Below, piece after piece: positions 17,050 through 26,169 of a stretch of DNA of 64,000 nt. A program made the translations under genes and the position numbers. The DNA lies in the NCBI GenBank assembly GCA_965214085.1, contig OZ243937.1, positions 1,550,001-1,614,000 on the forward strand, written 5' to 3'. The stretch is from UBA6055 sp965214085. Its GTDB lineage: Bacteria > Chloroflexota > Anaerolineae > Aggregatilineales > Phototrophicaceae. How positions within the stretch are numbered: position 1 is the first letter of the stretch; each line of letters opens with the position of its first letter. The notes beneath the pieces are model-generated. The model searched no databases and was not told the origin of the DNA. It saw nothing but the letters and a program-made list of their open reading frames with translations.

Positions 17050-17133
17050 GCCGAAGTGGCGGAATTGGCAGACGCGCTACGTTCAGGGCGTAGTTCTCTT
17101 CGGGGAGTGTGGGTTCGACTCCCACCTTCGGCA
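17050..17133 (+). tRNA. tRNA-Leu (anticodon CAG)
   Basis: Class II tRNA with a long variable arm. Acceptor GCCGAAG/CTTCGGC, D arm GCGGAATTGGCAGACGC, anticodon stem CTACG/CGTAG with loop TTCAGGG (CAG), variable arm TTCTCTTCGGGGAGT, T arm GTGGG-TTCGACT-CCCAC. The discriminator is A, and CCA is not encoded. Confidence 0.95.
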
Positions 17134-17140
17134 CAGAAAT

Positions 17141-17166
17141 AACCCGGCGCACAGGCCGGGTTTTTT
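17141..17166 (+). terminator. Rho-independent terminator of tRNA-Leu(CAG)
   Basis: AACCCGGC and GCCGGGTT form an 8-base stem around a short loop, running into TTTTTT. It starts 8 bases after the tRNA 3' end. Confidence 0.85.
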
Positions 17167-17266
17167 CTTGCGCTCGCCCGCTGAAAATGCGCCGGCTTGG
17201 CGCTGCCGGATTCCGCGCGCTGTACTAAAATTAGAATAGGCAACTCCGTACAAACTGTGACCTGAT

Positions 17267-17728
17267 ATGACCGAGGCGATAGTCAACAGCGGCGTCGAAA
17301 CAAGGACGCCGGCGCGCAATCAATTTGGGCGGCGAGTGACAAGCATTCAACTGATGTTGGCCGTCGCGCTGACCATCGGTTTGGTGCTGGCGCTGAATTT
17401 CAGCAGCCGCATCAGCCTGGACCGCGACCTGGCGCGAATACACGCCGAGTTCAGTAGCGAAATCGACCTGCTGCTAGTCGAGCAAAAGCGGCTTATCGCC
17501 GAGCTGGACTATGTCAAGAGCGATGACTACGTTGAGTATTGGGCGCGCGACGAAGGCAAGATGATACGCGAGGGCGAGTTCTTGATCCTGCCGCAGAGCG
17601 TGGGCGCTGCAGCCGCTGAGCCGACCCCGCCGCGCCGCCTGGTCGAGTTCCAAACGACCGAGCCCAAGCCCAAGAACTGGGAATTGTGGTGGGCGCTGTT
17701 TTTTGACGGTCCGCCGCCTGGTCAATGA
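17267..17728 (+). CDS. FtsB/DivIC-type septum formation initiator
   Basis: A 153-residue protein with a short cytoplasmic N-terminus, one transmembrane helix (about 28-47, LMLAVALTIGLVLALNF), then a heptad-like coiled coil (RDLARIHAEFSSEIDLLLVEQKRLIAELDYVKS) and the typical VEYWARDEGKMIREGE motif that follows the coil in FtsB/DivIC. These proteins link divisome components at the septum. The Pro-rich C-terminus is a lineage-specific tail. It stands between tRNA-Leu and the convergent ygfZ gene. Confidence 0.82.
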   Translation: MTEAIVNSGVETRTPARNQFGRRVTSIQLMLAVALTIGLVLALNFSSRISLDRDLARIHAEFSSEIDLLLVEQKRLIAELDYVKSDDYVEYWARDEGKMIREGEFLILPQSVGAAAAEPTPPRRLVEFQTTEPKPKNWELWWALFFDGPPPGQ

Positions 17729-17756
17729 CCTGCGCGATCGGCCGAGCGGGGCAATA

Positions 17757-18836
17757 CTAGGCCCTGGGCCTGTCCCGCAATACGAATGGTGGCTGAACGC
17801 CGGCAAAGTCGATGACCTGCGCCTGCGCGCTTTCCTGGTCAATTTCGAGAACAGTGCCGGGTTTGCAGCAATTAACCTTGACGACCGCCAGCGCAAAGAC
17901 CTCCCCGTCCGGCGCCTCGGCGCTGCTGGTGAGCGCGCCAACCGCCCGGCCCCCGTAGTACAAAGGCGCCGGCGCGGGAACCAGTCTCGACAAGTTTACT
18001 TTGACCATGACTTTTGCCAGGCGCTCGCGGCTCTCCATGCGCGCGATGATTTCCTGGCCCGTATAACAGCCCTTGTTAAAACTGATCTCGTCCCAAAGCC
18101 CCACTTCCAGGGGAATATAATCTGAGGACAATTCCCGCCCGCCGGGGCGTCCGCCGCGAATGCGCAATATGTTGTATACGAGCGAGCCGGCCAGCCGCAG
18201 TCCAAGGGGCTGACCCAATTCAAGCAGCTGCTCGTGCAGCACAGCGGCATCATCGACCGCGCAAATCAGAGACCAATGGCCGCCGCTAAATGGCTTGCGC
18301 CGCGACAGGATCGCCGCCGTTCCAGCGACCTCAATATCAGCGCTGACCATGACCGGCAGTTCGTCCAGGTCTACGGCGAGCGCATTGGCGATCTCGTCGG
18401 CTCTTGCGCCATGCAGGGCGAATTGCGCAGTCGCCGCGCTTTGGTCATTGACGGTCGCTTTGTCGCCGAAGAAGATATTGCGCCGCAGAAAGTTGGCCAG
18501 GCTGGGTCCCTGGCCCGGCTCGCTGATGAGCAGCAATCCCTCCGGCCGGTGGTAGCATTCGGCGCGGAATAGTATGCGCGCGTTGGCGTTGGTGAAAATC
18601 GTCGCTCGCCCGTCGTTGACCGGCAATGCGCTCAGATCATTAGTGGTCATGCGATTAATCAGGCTCAGGCGATCGTCGCCGCTGACCACAATCCGTCCTT
18701 CGTGGGACCGATCCAGCAGAATCGCAGCACGGCCGGCCGCCTCATACTCGGCCGACAAATCGCCGTAATCCAGCGGTATGCCATCCGGCGCCAGGCGCGC
18801 GCCCATATCGCGGTGATAAGTCGCAATATCGCTCAT
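17757..18836 (-). CDS. ygfZ: YgfZ/GcvT-domain folate-binding protein
   Basis: The 359-residue protein belongs to the YgfZ branch of the GcvT superfamily. The diagnostic motif KGCYTGQEIIAR is present near residue 245, and the N-terminal SHEGRIVVSGDDRLSLINRMTTND is the GcvT fold entry. YgfZ binds tetrahydrofolate and aids repair or assembly of certain Fe-S proteins. An aminomethyltransferase role is less likely because the YgfZ motif with its conserved Cys is complete. The ATG overlaps the gmk stop as ATGA, so it is translated after gmk. Confidence 0.88.
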   Translation of the reverse strand: MSDIATYHRDMGARLAPDGIPLDYGDLSAEYEAAGRAAILLDRSHEGRIVVSGDDRLSLINRMTTNDLSALPVNDGRATIFTNANARILFRAECYHRPEGLLLISEPGQGPSLANFLRRNIFFGDKATVNDQSAATAQFALHGARADEIANALAVDLDELPVMVSADIEVAGTAAILSRRKPFSGGHWSLICAVDDAAVLHEQLLELGQPLGLRLAGSLVYNILRIRGGRPGGRELSSDYIPLEVGLWDEISFNKGCYTGQEIIARMESRERLAKVMVKVNLSRLVPAPAPLYYGGRAVGALTSSAEAPDGEVFALAVVKVNCCKPGTVLEIDQESAQAQVIDFAGVQPPFVLRDRPRA

Positions 18837-19459
18837 TTGGGCGCTCCGGCCAGCTGGCGCGCCGCTAATTCACGCTGAACGATGCCGCGTGTTCGGTCGA
18901 TAGCGGCTGATAAGGAGTCGTTCACCACGATGTAATCACATTGGCTTTGATAGGGCAATTCCAGCTCCTGCGCCCGTTTCAAGCGCTGTTCGATATCGGT
19001 ATACGGGTCGGCGCGCTCGCGCATGCGTCTTTTTAGAATAGCCAGTTGCTCGTCAATAGTCGCGCCGGGCGCCGTGACGAAGATTTGCACGACATTGTCC
19101 GCAAAGGTATCGGCCAGCACCTTGGCGCCCAGTACCTCAATATCGGCAATACGAATCTCGCCGGCTGCCAAACCCTCGGCGACCGTTTGGCGCGGGATGC
19201 CATAATACTTGCCGGGCGTCACTTCCTGGTATTCCAGCAGCTCGCCGGCGGCGATCATCCGCTCAAAGCGCTTTCTGCTGACGAAAAGATGTTCGCGCCC
19301 CTGCGCTTCGTCGCCGCGCATCTTGCGTGTCGTTGCCGTCGCCAGTTGGCGTATGGCCGGGTTTTCCGTCATCAGCGCTTTCATGATGGCGTTTTTGCCG
19401 GCGCCGCCGGGTCCGATCATTACAATAATCACACCCGGGCCGGTCTTGGATGTGCTCAC
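18833..19459 (-). CDS. gmk: Guanylate kinase-like protein with altered P-loop
   Basis: Expected reaction: GMP + ATP to GDP + ADP. The 208-residue protein has the guanylate-kinase layout: P-loop at 16-23, TTRKMRGDEAQGREHLFVS in the GMP-binding lobe, YYGIPRQTV and the DIEVLGAKV segment. The P-loop reads GPGGAGKN, so the usual Ser/Thr after Lys22, which coordinates magnesium, is Asn23. TATTR keeps the GMP-contacting Arg. It may be a slower or specialised nucleotide kinase; a canonical gmk could lie elsewhere. The start is GTG at 19459 with AAGGA upstream. It is translationally coupled to ygfZ. Confidence 0.75.
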   Translation of the reverse strand: MSTSKTGPGVIIVMIGPGGAGKNAIMKALMTENPAIRQLATATTRKMRGDEAQGREHLFVSRKRFERMIAAGELLEYQEVTPGKYYGIPRQTVAEGLAAGEIRIADIEVLGAKVLADTFADNVVQIFVTAPGATIDEQLAILKRRMRERADPYTDIEQRLKRAQELELPYQSQCDYIVVNDSLSAAIDRTRGIVQRELAARQLAGAPK

Positions 19460-19637
19460 AATGTGCTATCCTTAAATGGAACGTTTGCGCCATAAAGTGT
19501 AGCAAGAGGACTGATCTTACTCCATAGTCAAGCATGATTCCGAATTCACGTCGAAAAGCCCCTGCTTAACGCCAAGCGCTGCGCCAACATACAAGCGAGG
19601 CTGGCGGCGTGACAGGTCATAACGAGAGGAATGCGAC

Positions 19638-20525
19638 ATGCCGGCGAAAATCATTGACGGGCAAGCGGTAGCCAAGCGCATCCGCAGCGAGATTGGCGGC
19701 GCGGTTGAGGACTATGTCAAGCGGACAGGCACCATGCCGGGCTTGGGTGTTGTCTTGGTGGGCGACGACCCGGCCTCGGCCATGTACGTCCGTATGAAGC
19801 GGCGAGCCTGTGAACGCGTCGGCATCCGTTCCGCAGCGCAAATCCTGCCCGGCGCCGCCACGCAGCAAGAAGTGGAAGACGCCGTCCGCGGTTTCAACGA
19901 CGATCCCGCGATTCACGGCATCCTGGTGCAATTGCCCTTGCCCGATCACATCGACGAAGAGGCTGTGCTCAGCCAAATCAGCCTGGCCAAGGATGTCGAC
20001 GGCATCCATCCCGTCAACATCGGCCGGCTCGGCATGCGCGGTCGCGAGCCCAGTTTCACGCCGGCCACGCCGACCGGGGTTATGATTCTGATTGACGAAA
20101 CCGGCCTGCCGATTGAGGGCGCGCAAGCTGTTGTTATCGGCCGCAGCAATATCGTCGGTTTGCCAGTGGCGCTGATGCTGACCAACGCCAACGCCACCGT
20201 GACCATTTGCCACAGCCGCACGCGCGACTTGCCTGCGGTTGTCAAGCGGGCGGATATCGTCGTGGCCGCGGTCGGGCGCGCCGAATTTGTCACAGGCGAC
20301 TGGCTGAAGCCGGGCGCTGTCGTCATTGACGTCGGCTCCAACTCTGTGCCGGACGAGACCAGCGCAAAGGGTTATCGTTATGTCGGCGACGTCGCCTTCG
20401 AGTCAGCGTTGCAGGTGGCTGGTCATATTAGCAAAGTGCCTGGCGGCGTCGGCCCCATGACCATTACCATGCTCTTGGCCAATACGCTGAAAGCGGCGCA
20501 TCGAATTGCAGACAGCAAGCAGTAG
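19638..20525 (+). CDS. folD: Methylene-THF dehydrogenase / methenyl-THF cyclohydrolase
   Basis: It interconverts 5,10-methylene-, 5,10-methenyl- and 10-formyl-tetrahydrofolate. The 295-residue protein has PGLGVVLVGDDPAS, YVRMKRR with catalytic Lys54, the QLPLPDHIDE segment, DVDGIHPVN, the Rossmann loop VVIGRSNIVGLPVA and C-terminal KVPGGVGPMTITML. The start ATG has GAGAGGAA upstream. It opens the long plus-strand run; the purine deaminase gene begins 91 bases downstream. In purine-fermenting bacteria the ring's C8/C2 carbons leave as formimino- and methenyl-THF, so its position fits, but it is also a general housekeeping gene. Confidence 0.95.
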   Translation: MPAKIIDGQAVAKRIRSEIGGAVEDYVKRTGTMPGLGVVLVGDDPASAMYVRMKRRACERVGIRSAAQILPGAATQQEVEDAVRGFNDDPAIHGILVQLPLPDHIDEEAVLSQISLAKDVDGIHPVNIGRLGMRGREPSFTPATPTGVMILIDETGLPIEGAQAVVIGRSNIVGLPVALMLTNANATVTICHSRTRDLPAVVKRADIVVAAVGRAEFVTGDWLKPGAVVIDVGSNSVPDETSAKGYRYVGDVAFESALQVAGHISKVPGGVGPMTITMLLANTLKAAHRIADSKQ

Positions 20526-20616
20526 CACGAGACCCGGCAGAGGCTGAGACCAAATTAATATCGGCAGACAGATTAAGTCGCCTATCATTGCGCATGAACC
20601 AGAGACGAAAATTGCC

Positions 20617-21975
20617 ATGACAACTTTGCTGCTCAAAAACATTCGCTGTTTGGCGACCATGGATGAAAGCCGGCGCGAATTAGCGGAGGCTTGGGTTTTG
20701 ATCCGAGACCGCAAAATCGCCGCCTTGGGCCAAGCCCCCGAACCCCCGGAAGCCTTGGAAGCGGATCGCGTTATCGATCTCTCGAATCATATCGCGCTGC
20801 CGGGGCTGGTTAATACGCATCACCACATGTTCCAGTGCCTGACGCGCGCCCTGGCCCAACAGTCTGAACTCTTTGACTGGCTGCAATTTTTGTACCCCAT
20901 CTGGTCCGGTTTGCGATCAGAACACGTTTATACCGCCGCCAGGCTGGCCATGGCTGAATTGCTGCTGGCAGGCTGCACCACCGCCAGCGACCACCACTAT
21001 ATCTTTCCCAACGATGTGCAGCTTGAAGACGAAATCCGCGCGGCGCAGGAAACTGGCATCCGCTTTCATGCCTCGCGCGGGGCCATGAGCCTGGGCGAGA
21101 GCGACGGCGGTTTGCCTCCCGATAGCCTGGTCGAGCGCGAGCCGGATATATTGCGCGATACGCAGCGCTTAATCGAGACCTGGCATGATCCGAATCCGCA
21201 AGCCATGCTGCGAATCGTGGTTGCGCCCACATCGCCTTTCAGCGTCACTGTCGATTTGATGCGCGAATCAGCTGCGATGGCGCGCGCCTATGGCGTGAGC
21301 ATGCACACGCACCTGGCGGAAAATATCAAGGATGTCAATTACAGTCGGGAGCATTTTGCTATGGACCCCGGCCAATACGCCGAAGCGGTCGGCTGGGTCG
21401 GGAAAGACGTCTGGCATGCTCACTGTGTACAACTGAATGCGCAGGAAATCGGCATGTTCGCGCGCAGCGGCACCGGCGTCTGTCATTGTCCCTCTTCCAA
21501 TATGCGCCTCGCTTCGGGCATAGCGCCCATCCGTCAGATGCTGGACCAGGGCGTCAAAGTCGGTCTGGGCGTGGACGGCTCGGCGTCCAACGATAGCGGG
21601 CATTTGCTCAGCGAAGCGCGTCAGGCTCTGTTGCTGCAGCGCGCGCTGGGCGACCCGGCCGGCTTGTCGGCTCGTGAAGCGCTGGAGATGGCGACCCTGG
21701 GAGGCGCCAGCGTTCTCGGACGCGACGATATCGGGCGCATCGCCGCGGGCATGTCCGCCGATATCATCGCCTTCCGGCTCGACGACATCGCACTGGCGGG
21801 GGCGCTGCATGACCCAGTGGCGGCGCTGGTGTTCTGCCAGCCGCCTGCTGTTGACCTGTCTATCATCAATGGCAAAATCGTCGTCGAAGACGGCAGCCTG
21901 CGTACGGTGGAAGTACCCAGCCTGGTGGAACGGCACAACCAGCTCTCGGCACAGTTGCTCCGGGGCGAGGCTTGA
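20617..21975 (+). CDS. 8-oxoguanine/guanine-type deaminase (amidohydrolase)
   Basis: A 452-residue amidohydrolase-superfamily enzyme. The first metal motif is NTHHHMFQCLTRAL, typical of the 8-oxoguanine deaminase/AtzB-like group. HTHLAE supplies the next ligand, HCVQL the third, and LGVDGSASND the catalytic Asp. It would deaminate 8-oxoguanine to urate or guanine to xanthine. The neighbours (adenine deaminase, xanthine dehydrogenase subunits) support a purine substrate. Guanine deaminase proper and hydroxyatrazine-type enzymes are the alternatives. Its stop lies 29 bases before the next gene. Confidence 0.85.
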   Translation: MTTLLLKNIRCLATMDESRRELAEAWVLIRDRKIAALGQAPEPPEALEADRVIDLSNHIALPGLVNTHHHMFQCLTRALAQQSELFDWLQFLYPIWSGLRSEHVYTAARLAMAELLLAGCTTASDHHYIFPNDVQLEDEIRAAQETGIRFHASRGAMSLGESDGGLPPDSLVEREPDILRDTQRLIETWHDPNPQAMLRIVVAPTSPFSVTVDLMRESAAMARAYGVSMHTHLAENIKDVNYSREHFAMDPGQYAEAVGWVGKDVWHAHCVQLNAQEIGMFARSGTGVCHCPSSNMRLASGIAPIRQMLDQGVKVGLGVDGSASNDSGHLLSEARQALLLQRALGDPAGLSAREALEMATLGGASVLGRDDIGRIAAGMSADIIAFRLDDIALAGALHDPVAALVFCQPPAVDLSIINGKIVVEDGSLRTVEVPSLVERHNQLSAQLLRGEA

Positions 21976-22004
21976 TCTGACGCAGCCGAGATGGGAGGAA
22001 ACGC

Positions 22005-23711
22005 ATGTCAATCGTAGATCGCCTGTCGGCCGCGCGCGGCGACGCCTCGGCCGATTTGGTTCTGCGCAATGCCAACCTGGTCAATGTCATCAGCGGCGAA
22101 ATCTACCCGACGGATATCGTCATTCATGACCGCCATGTTGTAGCGCTGGGCGCCGGCTACAGCGGCCGGCAAGAAGTTGATTTGACGGGCAAGTTCGTCG
22201 CTCCCGGTCTCATTGACGCGCATGTGCATATCGAAAGCAGTTTGGTCACGCCGGCGGAATTCGCCCGGGCCGTGCTGCCGCATGGCGTCACCACAGTGAT
22301 CACAGACCCGCACGAAATCGCCAATGTCTTGGGCCTGGAAGGCATGCGCTATATGCTTGAACAGGCCAAGCACGGCCTGCTTAACATGTTCGTTATGGCC
22401 TCGAGTTGCGTGCCCGCCACCGATATGGAGACCTCGGGCGCGCGCCTGGAAGCCGAAGATCTGGCGCAACTGGTTGATCATCCCTGGGTGCTGGGCTTGG
22501 CCGAATTAATGAATTATCCTGGCGTCGCCCTGGGCGATGAAGGCATGCTCGACAAGATCGCCCTGTTCGAGCATCTGGCGCTTGACGGCCATGCCCCGGA
22601 TATGAGCGGACCCATGCTCAACGCCTATGTCGCCGCTGGCGTGCAGAGCGAGCACGAATGCACCACGCTGGAGGAAGCGCGCGAGAAGCTGCGGCTGGGC
22701 TTGACGATCTTCATCCGCGAGGGCACCACAACGCGCAATCTCAAACCGCTGCTGCCGCTGGTGACCGAAGCCAATCACGGCGCCATTTGCTTCTGCACCG
22801 ATGACCGCATCCCCGCCGATTTGATTGATCATGGCTCGATAGACTATATGATCCGCATCGCCATCGCCGAGGGCATCGACCCGCTGCTGGCAATCCGCAT
22901 GGGCAGCAGCAACACCGCCCGGCACTTTGGCCTGAAGAAATATGGAGCCATCGCGCCGGGCAAATACGCCGATTTAGTGATTGTCGATAATCTGCGTGAT
23001 TTCAAGCCGCAGCAAGTTTACCGCGGCGGAGTATTGGTGGCTGAGCAGGGCGAGATGATCGCCGAATCCAGGCCGCCGCGCCGCGTCGACCTGCGCAGTA
23101 CAGTAAACCTATCTTCAGCTGCCCCGGATTTTGCTGTGCCGGCGCAGAGCAAACGAATCCGCGTCATTGAAACGATAAGCGATCAAGTGGTCACCGAGAG
23201 CCTGGTGGCGGAGGCCAAAATTGTCGACGGCTCTGTGGTCAGCGATGTTGAGCGCGACATTCTTAAATTCGCCATGCTGGAACGACATCGCGCCAGCGGC
23301 GACATGGGCTTGGCTTTCATCAAGGGCTTCGGCTTAAAGCGCGGGGCCATCGCTGGCACCGTGGCCCACGATCATCACAACTTGGCGGTGATCGGCGCCG
23401 ACGACATCAGCATGGGCGCCGCCGTAAGCGCGATTGCCGAAATGGGCGGCGGTCTTGTCGTGGCTGATGGACAGCGGGTATTAGCATCTTTGCCACTGCC
23501 CATCGCCGGCTTGCTCAGCGATTTGCCCATCGAAGCCGCGCGCGCGCGCTACGACCGCTTGATCGCGGCCGCGCATGAGCTGGGCAACCGTATGAGCGAT
23601 CCCTTCATGGTCATGAGCTTTATGGGGCTGGAAGTAATCCCCAAGCTGAAACTGACCGATCAAGGTTTGGTTGATGTCGAGCAATTTCAATTGGTGAATC
23701 TCTTTGTGTAA
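22005..23711 (+). CDS. ade: Adenine deaminase
   Basis: It hydrolyses adenine to hypoxanthine and ammonia. The 568-residue protein has the AdeC features: HVHIESSLVTPAEFARAV with metal-binding His, DPHEIANVLG, FCTDDRIPADL, and the C-terminal domain with GTVAHDHHNLAVIG and MGGGLVV. The start ATG has a strong GGGAGGAAAC upstream. Length is normal. It lies 29 bases after the guanine-type deaminase gene, so both purine bases are covered by adjacent genes. Confidence 0.95.
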   Translation: MSIVDRLSAARGDASADLVLRNANLVNVISGEIYPTDIVIHDRHVVALGAGYSGRQEVDLTGKFVAPGLIDAHVHIESSLVTPAEFARAVLPHGVTTVITDPHEIANVLGLEGMRYMLEQAKHGLLNMFVMASSCVPATDMETSGARLEAEDLAQLVDHPWVLGLAELMNYPGVALGDEGMLDKIALFEHLALDGHAPDMSGPMLNAYVAAGVQSEHECTTLEEAREKLRLGLTIFIREGTTTRNLKPLLPLVTEANHGAICFCTDDRIPADLIDHGSIDYMIRIAIAEGIDPLLAIRMGSSNTARHFGLKKYGAIAPGKYADLVIVDNLRDFKPQQVYRGGVLVAEQGEMIAESRPPRRVDLRSTVNLSSAAPDFAVPAQSKRIRVIETISDQVVTESLVAEAKIVDGSVVSDVERDILKFAMLERHRASGDMGLAFIKGFGLKRGAIAGTVAHDHHNLAVIGADDISMGAAVSAIAEMGGGLVVADGQRVLASLPLPIAGLLSDLPIEAARARYDRLIAAAHELGNRMSDPFMVMSFMGLEVIPKLKLTDQGLVDVEQFQLVNLFV

Positions 23712-23783
23712 AATTGCCTGTATTTTTCGCAGATTTTAGTTAAAGTACATGACTCATAGATTCAGCAACGCATAGGTATCGAC

Positions 23784-25004
23784 ATGGTAGACCACAATCA
23801 ACTTCAAGAGTTGCGGCATAAAGTGGAAGAGCAGCGCCGGCCAATCGTCAGATTCTTGCGCGAGATCTGCGCCATCCCCAGCATGGAAAACCAAATTCGA
23901 GCTTGCGGCGAACGCATCGCGGCGGAGATGACCAAGCTCGGCTTCGACGACGTATTCTGGGACAAAATGGGCAATATCGTCGGGCGCATTGGCAGTGGCG
24001 AGCGAATCCTGCTGTATGACAGCCACATTGACACGGTGGGCATTGGCGACCCGGACGAATGGGAATGGGATCCCTTCACGGGCAAAATCGAGAACGGCAT
24101 CTTGTACGCCCGCGGCGCCTGCGATGAAAAGGGCAGCACGCCGGGTATGGTCTATGGCTTGGCGCTGGCCCGCGACCTGGGTTTGCTCGATGGCTTCACC
24201 GCCTACTACTTTGGCAATATGGAAGAATGGAATGACGGGCAAGCGCCCCACGCCTTCGTCCAAACCGAGGGCATCAAGCCGGATTTCGTCGTCATTGGCG
24301 AGCCGACCAAGATGCAGATTTACCGCGGGCACAAAGGGCGGGTCGAATTCAAGATCGTGGCCAAAGGCAAAAGCGCCCACGCCGCCAGCAATTATCTGGG
24401 CGACAACGCCATCTACAAATTGCTGCCCATCATTGAACGCATCAGCCACATTGAGCCGGAATTGGGCGATCACGATTTTCTGGGCCAGGGCCGCATCACC
24501 GTCACGGATATGGAGGTCAAGACGCCCAGCATCAACGCCGTGCCCGATGAGGCGACCATATACGTCGACCGCCGCATCACCTTCGGCGAGAATCCTGAAT
24601 CCGAGTTAAAGCGGCTGCAAGCGATCATCGGCCAACGCGATGATATTCAGGTCGAGATTCTGGTCTACGACGATCCCAGCTATACCGGTTTTGTGTTTCC
24701 GCTGGACAAGGTTTACCCGGCTTGGGCTTTTGAAGAAGACGAACCGATCGTCCGGGCGGGCCTGTCTGCGGCTGAAGTGCTGTATGGCTCGGTCGATACC
24801 GGCAAATGGGACTTCTCGACCAATGGCATATATTGGGCGGGCAAAGCCGGCATCCCCAGCATCGGCTTCGCGCCGGGCAACGAGATTCACGCGCATACCG
24901 TATTGGATCAGGTCCCGCTTGAAGATGTGGTGCGCTCCACCGAATGGTACGCGCTCTTCCCGGCTATCCTGCGGCAAACCTTAAATGGCGCCGCATCCAG
25001 TTGA
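23784..25004 (+). CDS. ygeY: YgeY-family M20 metallohydrolase
   Basis: A 406-residue M20-type amidohydrolase matching the YgeY family found in anaerobic purine/selenium-hydroxylase clusters. Metal ligands are visible in LLYDSHIDTVG, ARGACDEKGSTPGMVYG, NMEEWNDG and the late EIHAHTVLDQV. The dimerisation domain lies between about 180 and 300 (GHKGRVEFKIVAKGKSAHAS-type segment). Its substrate in purine breakdown is not settled; hydrolysis of a ring-opened ureido or amido intermediate is the likely role. ygeW follows 102 bases later. Confidence 0.9.
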   Translation: MVDHNQLQELRHKVEEQRRPIVRFLREICAIPSMENQIRACGERIAAEMTKLGFDDVFWDKMGNIVGRIGSGERILLYDSHIDTVGIGDPDEWEWDPFTGKIENGILYARGACDEKGSTPGMVYGLALARDLGLLDGFTAYYFGNMEEWNDGQAPHAFVQTEGIKPDFVVIGEPTKMQIYRGHKGRVEFKIVAKGKSAHAASNYLGDNAIYKLLPIIERISHIEPELGDHDFLGQGRITVTDMEVKTPSINAVPDEATIYVDRRITFGENPESELKRLQAIIGQRDDIQVEILVYDDPSYTGFVFPLDKVYPAWAFEEDEPIVRAGLSAAEVLYGSVDTGKWDFSTNGIYWAGKAGIPSIGFAPGNEIHAHTVLDQVPLEDVVRSTEWYALFPAILRQTLNGAASS

Positions 25005-25106
25005 AACCGATTCTATGCCAGGTTTGCAGCTGAGATAAACCGGCCGCCTTGCAAACAGAGATGACGCCAAAAACTTTCAAGGAAATCTAGGAAAAGAGGA
25101 AGATTT

Positions 25107-26087
25107 ATGCAGACGGATTTACGAGGTCGCGACCTCATTAGCACGCAAGACTGGTCACGAGAAGAAATTGAAACCTTGCTGGATGTCGCCTGGGATTTGA
25201 AGCGCAAACGCGCGCTGGGCGAGCCTCATGCCCTGTTGCGGGACAAAGTGCTGGCGCTGCTTTTCTTCTTCACCAGCACACGCACGCGCATCAGCTTTGA
25301 AGCCGGCATGGCGCAGCTGGGCGGCCACGCGCAATTTATCGACCACACGACAACGCAGATCAGCCACGGCGATACAGCCAAAGAAATCGGCGAAATCGTG
25401 GGCCGCTATACTGACGGCATCGCCATCCGGCAATGTGATTGGGGCTTCGGCAATGCCTATATCAATGATGTGGCCGATGCCAGCCGCGTGCCTGTGCTAA
25501 ATATGCAATGCGATGTTTATCATCCTTTTCAGATTCTGGCCGACTTGATGACGATCCAGGAGAAGTTCGGGCGCGACCTGCGCGGCAAGACCATCAATAT
25601 CAGCTGGGCTTATGCCTCCAGTTATCAAAAGCCGATCTCGGTGCCCCAGAGCCTGGTGCTGCTGATGTCGCGCTTTGGCATGAACCTGCGTTTGACGCGG
25701 CCGCCCGAGTACAAACTGATGCCGGACATCGTCGAGCAGGCGCAAGAGAATACCCGTCGGCATGGCGGTTCTTTCGAGATCGTTGACGACTTCGACGCTG
25801 GATTCGCCGGCGCCGACATTCTTTATCCCAAGAGCTGGGGCAGTTGGCTGACGACCGAAGACGATGACGAATCGGCTGCCATTGGCGCCCAATACAGCGA
25901 CTGGATCACCGACGACCGCCGCATGTCCCTGGCCAATGATCATGCCATCTACATGCACTGCCTGCCGGCGGACCGTAATATTGAAGTGACCGACAGCGTT
26001 ATCGACGGCCCCCAAAGCGTGGTTTATGATGAGGCGGAAAATCGATTGCATGTGCAGAAAGCGGCGATGGCTTTGACGATGCGCTAA
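25107..26087 (+). CDS. ygeW: YgeW-family carbamoyltransferase
   Basis: A member of the aspartate/ornithine carbamoyltransferase superfamily. The carbamoyl-phosphate motif FTSTRTRISFEAG is intact and the second-substrate motif MHCLPADRN is present. TWAYxxSY-type NISWAYASSYQKPISVPQ and RRHGGSFEIVDDF match YgeW rather than OTC or ATC. At 326 residues it is clearly shorter than the Escherichia coli protein, which carries an insert near the YPKSW motif. In the cluster it would run towards carbamoyl phosphate by phosphorolysis of a carbamoylated purine fragment, feeding the carbamate kinase encoded next. RBS AGAGGAAG is strong. Confidence 0.9.
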   Translation: MQTDLRGRDLISTQDWSREEIETLLDVAWDLKRKRALGEPHALLRDKVLALLFFFTSTRTRISFEAGMAQLGGHAQFIDHTTTQISHGDTAKEIGEIVGRYTDGIAIRQCDWGFGNAYINDVADASRVPVLNMQCDVYHPFQILADLMTIQEKFGRDLRGKTINISWAYASSYQKPISVPQSLVLLMSRFGMNLRLTRPPEYKLMPDIVEQAQENTRRHGGSFEIVDDFDAGFAGADILYPKSWGSWLTTEDDDESAAIGAQYSDWITDDRRMSLANDHAIYMHCLPADRNIEVTDSVIDGPQSVVYDEAENRLHVQKAAMALTMR

Positions 26088-26169
26088 GGTTCAGGGCAAA
26101 TATCCGCCCGCGCCGTCTCCGCCTAAATCCTTACAGGCTGCTGACCGATGATATTGCGAGATAGTAAAA

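Noticed and set aside
17050..17133. tRNA-Leu as an integration site of a genomic island
   Set aside because: No integrase and no repeat of the tRNA 3' end were seen nearby; the only mobile gene is the IS transposase.
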